Of a stretch of DNA of 64,000 bases, positions 62,872 to 64,000 are shown one piece after another; the first letter of the stretch is position 1; each line of letters begins with the position of its first letter. The position numbers and the translations under genes are program-made. This DNA comes from Stutzerimonas stutzeri (GTDB lineage: Bacteria > Pseudomonadota > Gammaproteobacteria > Pseudomonadales > Pseudomonadaceae): positions 1,488,001 to 1,552,000 of the forward strand of contig NZ_CP073105.1 of NCBI RefSeq assembly GCF_018138085.1. The letters run 5' to 3'. The notes under the pieces were generated by a model. That model was given only the letters and a program-made list of their open reading frames with translations, did no database searches and was not told the origin of the DNA.

Positions 62872-64000
<1,129 letters not shown>

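Overview
The window looks like a chromosomal segment of a Pseudomonas-type gammaproteobacterium, most likely of the Stutzerimonas (P. stutzeri) group. The support is the high-GC codon use, an argF with its usual Pseudomonas ABC-ATPase neighbour, a bfr/bfd iron-storage pair, a grxD-bfr neighbourhood, REP-type intergenic repeats and an ISL3 insertion sequence. The species assignment is an inference from gene content and style. No rRNA, tRNA, CRISPR array or prophage was seen.

Region 1 (137-13700, plus strand) is a catabolic cluster of 13 genes. It has two amidohydrolase-2 family enzymes, a fumarylacetoacetate-hydrolase-family protein, a 3-hydroxyacyl-CoA dehydrogenase, a thiolase, a CxxC carboxymuconolactone-decarboxylase-like protein, a cytochrome P450, three acyl-CoA dehydrogenases (two adjacent and dissimilar), a crotonase, a secreted tandem-Cache protein and an alpha/beta hydrolase. 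Together they suggest oxidation of an alicyclic or terpenoid/steroid-like substrate followed by CoA-dependent ring cleavage and beta-oxidation. The substrate cannot be read from the sequence. No CoA ligase or P450 redox partner is in view.

Region 2 (13701-20616) holds a regulatory and envelope block: a possible small secreted ORF, an XRE/MmyB-type regulator convergent with a TetR regulator, an LpxR-like lipid A deacylase, and a compact set of a 56-aa membrane protein, a large lipoprotein-like alpha/beta hydrolase and a DUF4105 protein. Region 3 (20911-25545, minus) is an arginine deiminase operon (transporter-arcA-arcB-arcC) with a YfcC-type transporter and a candidate ANR box. Region 4 (26110-33891) is a four-gene RbbA/YhiI/YhhJ-type ABC efflux operon with a divergent TetR regulator and a candidate operator. 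Region 5 (34223-41474) has a chemoreceptor-porin-binding-protein operon, an intact ISL3 element with a perfect 8-bp target duplication, and a GGDEF/EAL protein.

Region 6 (41590-44490) is a decay zone: an IS2-like remnant abuts a 5'-truncated acnD, followed by a frameshifted and truncated prpF. It ends with a strong promoter and terminator pair that may mark an unannotated small RNA. Region 7 (44500-53600) carries DUF1206, a DUF1326/DUF2182/multicopper oxidase set, tadA, an ABC ATPase plus argF, grxD, bfr, bfd (with a candidate Fur box) and yaeQ. Region 8 (53636-58155) is the 5-oxoprolinase set pxpABC with an NRAMP-type transporter and a divergent MarR-type regulator around a perfect 24-bp palindrome. 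Region 9 (58189-64000) has recJ, intergenic repeats, a stand-alone molybdopterin oxidoreductase, a duplicated REP module and an Old Yellow Enzyme gene that runs off the end.
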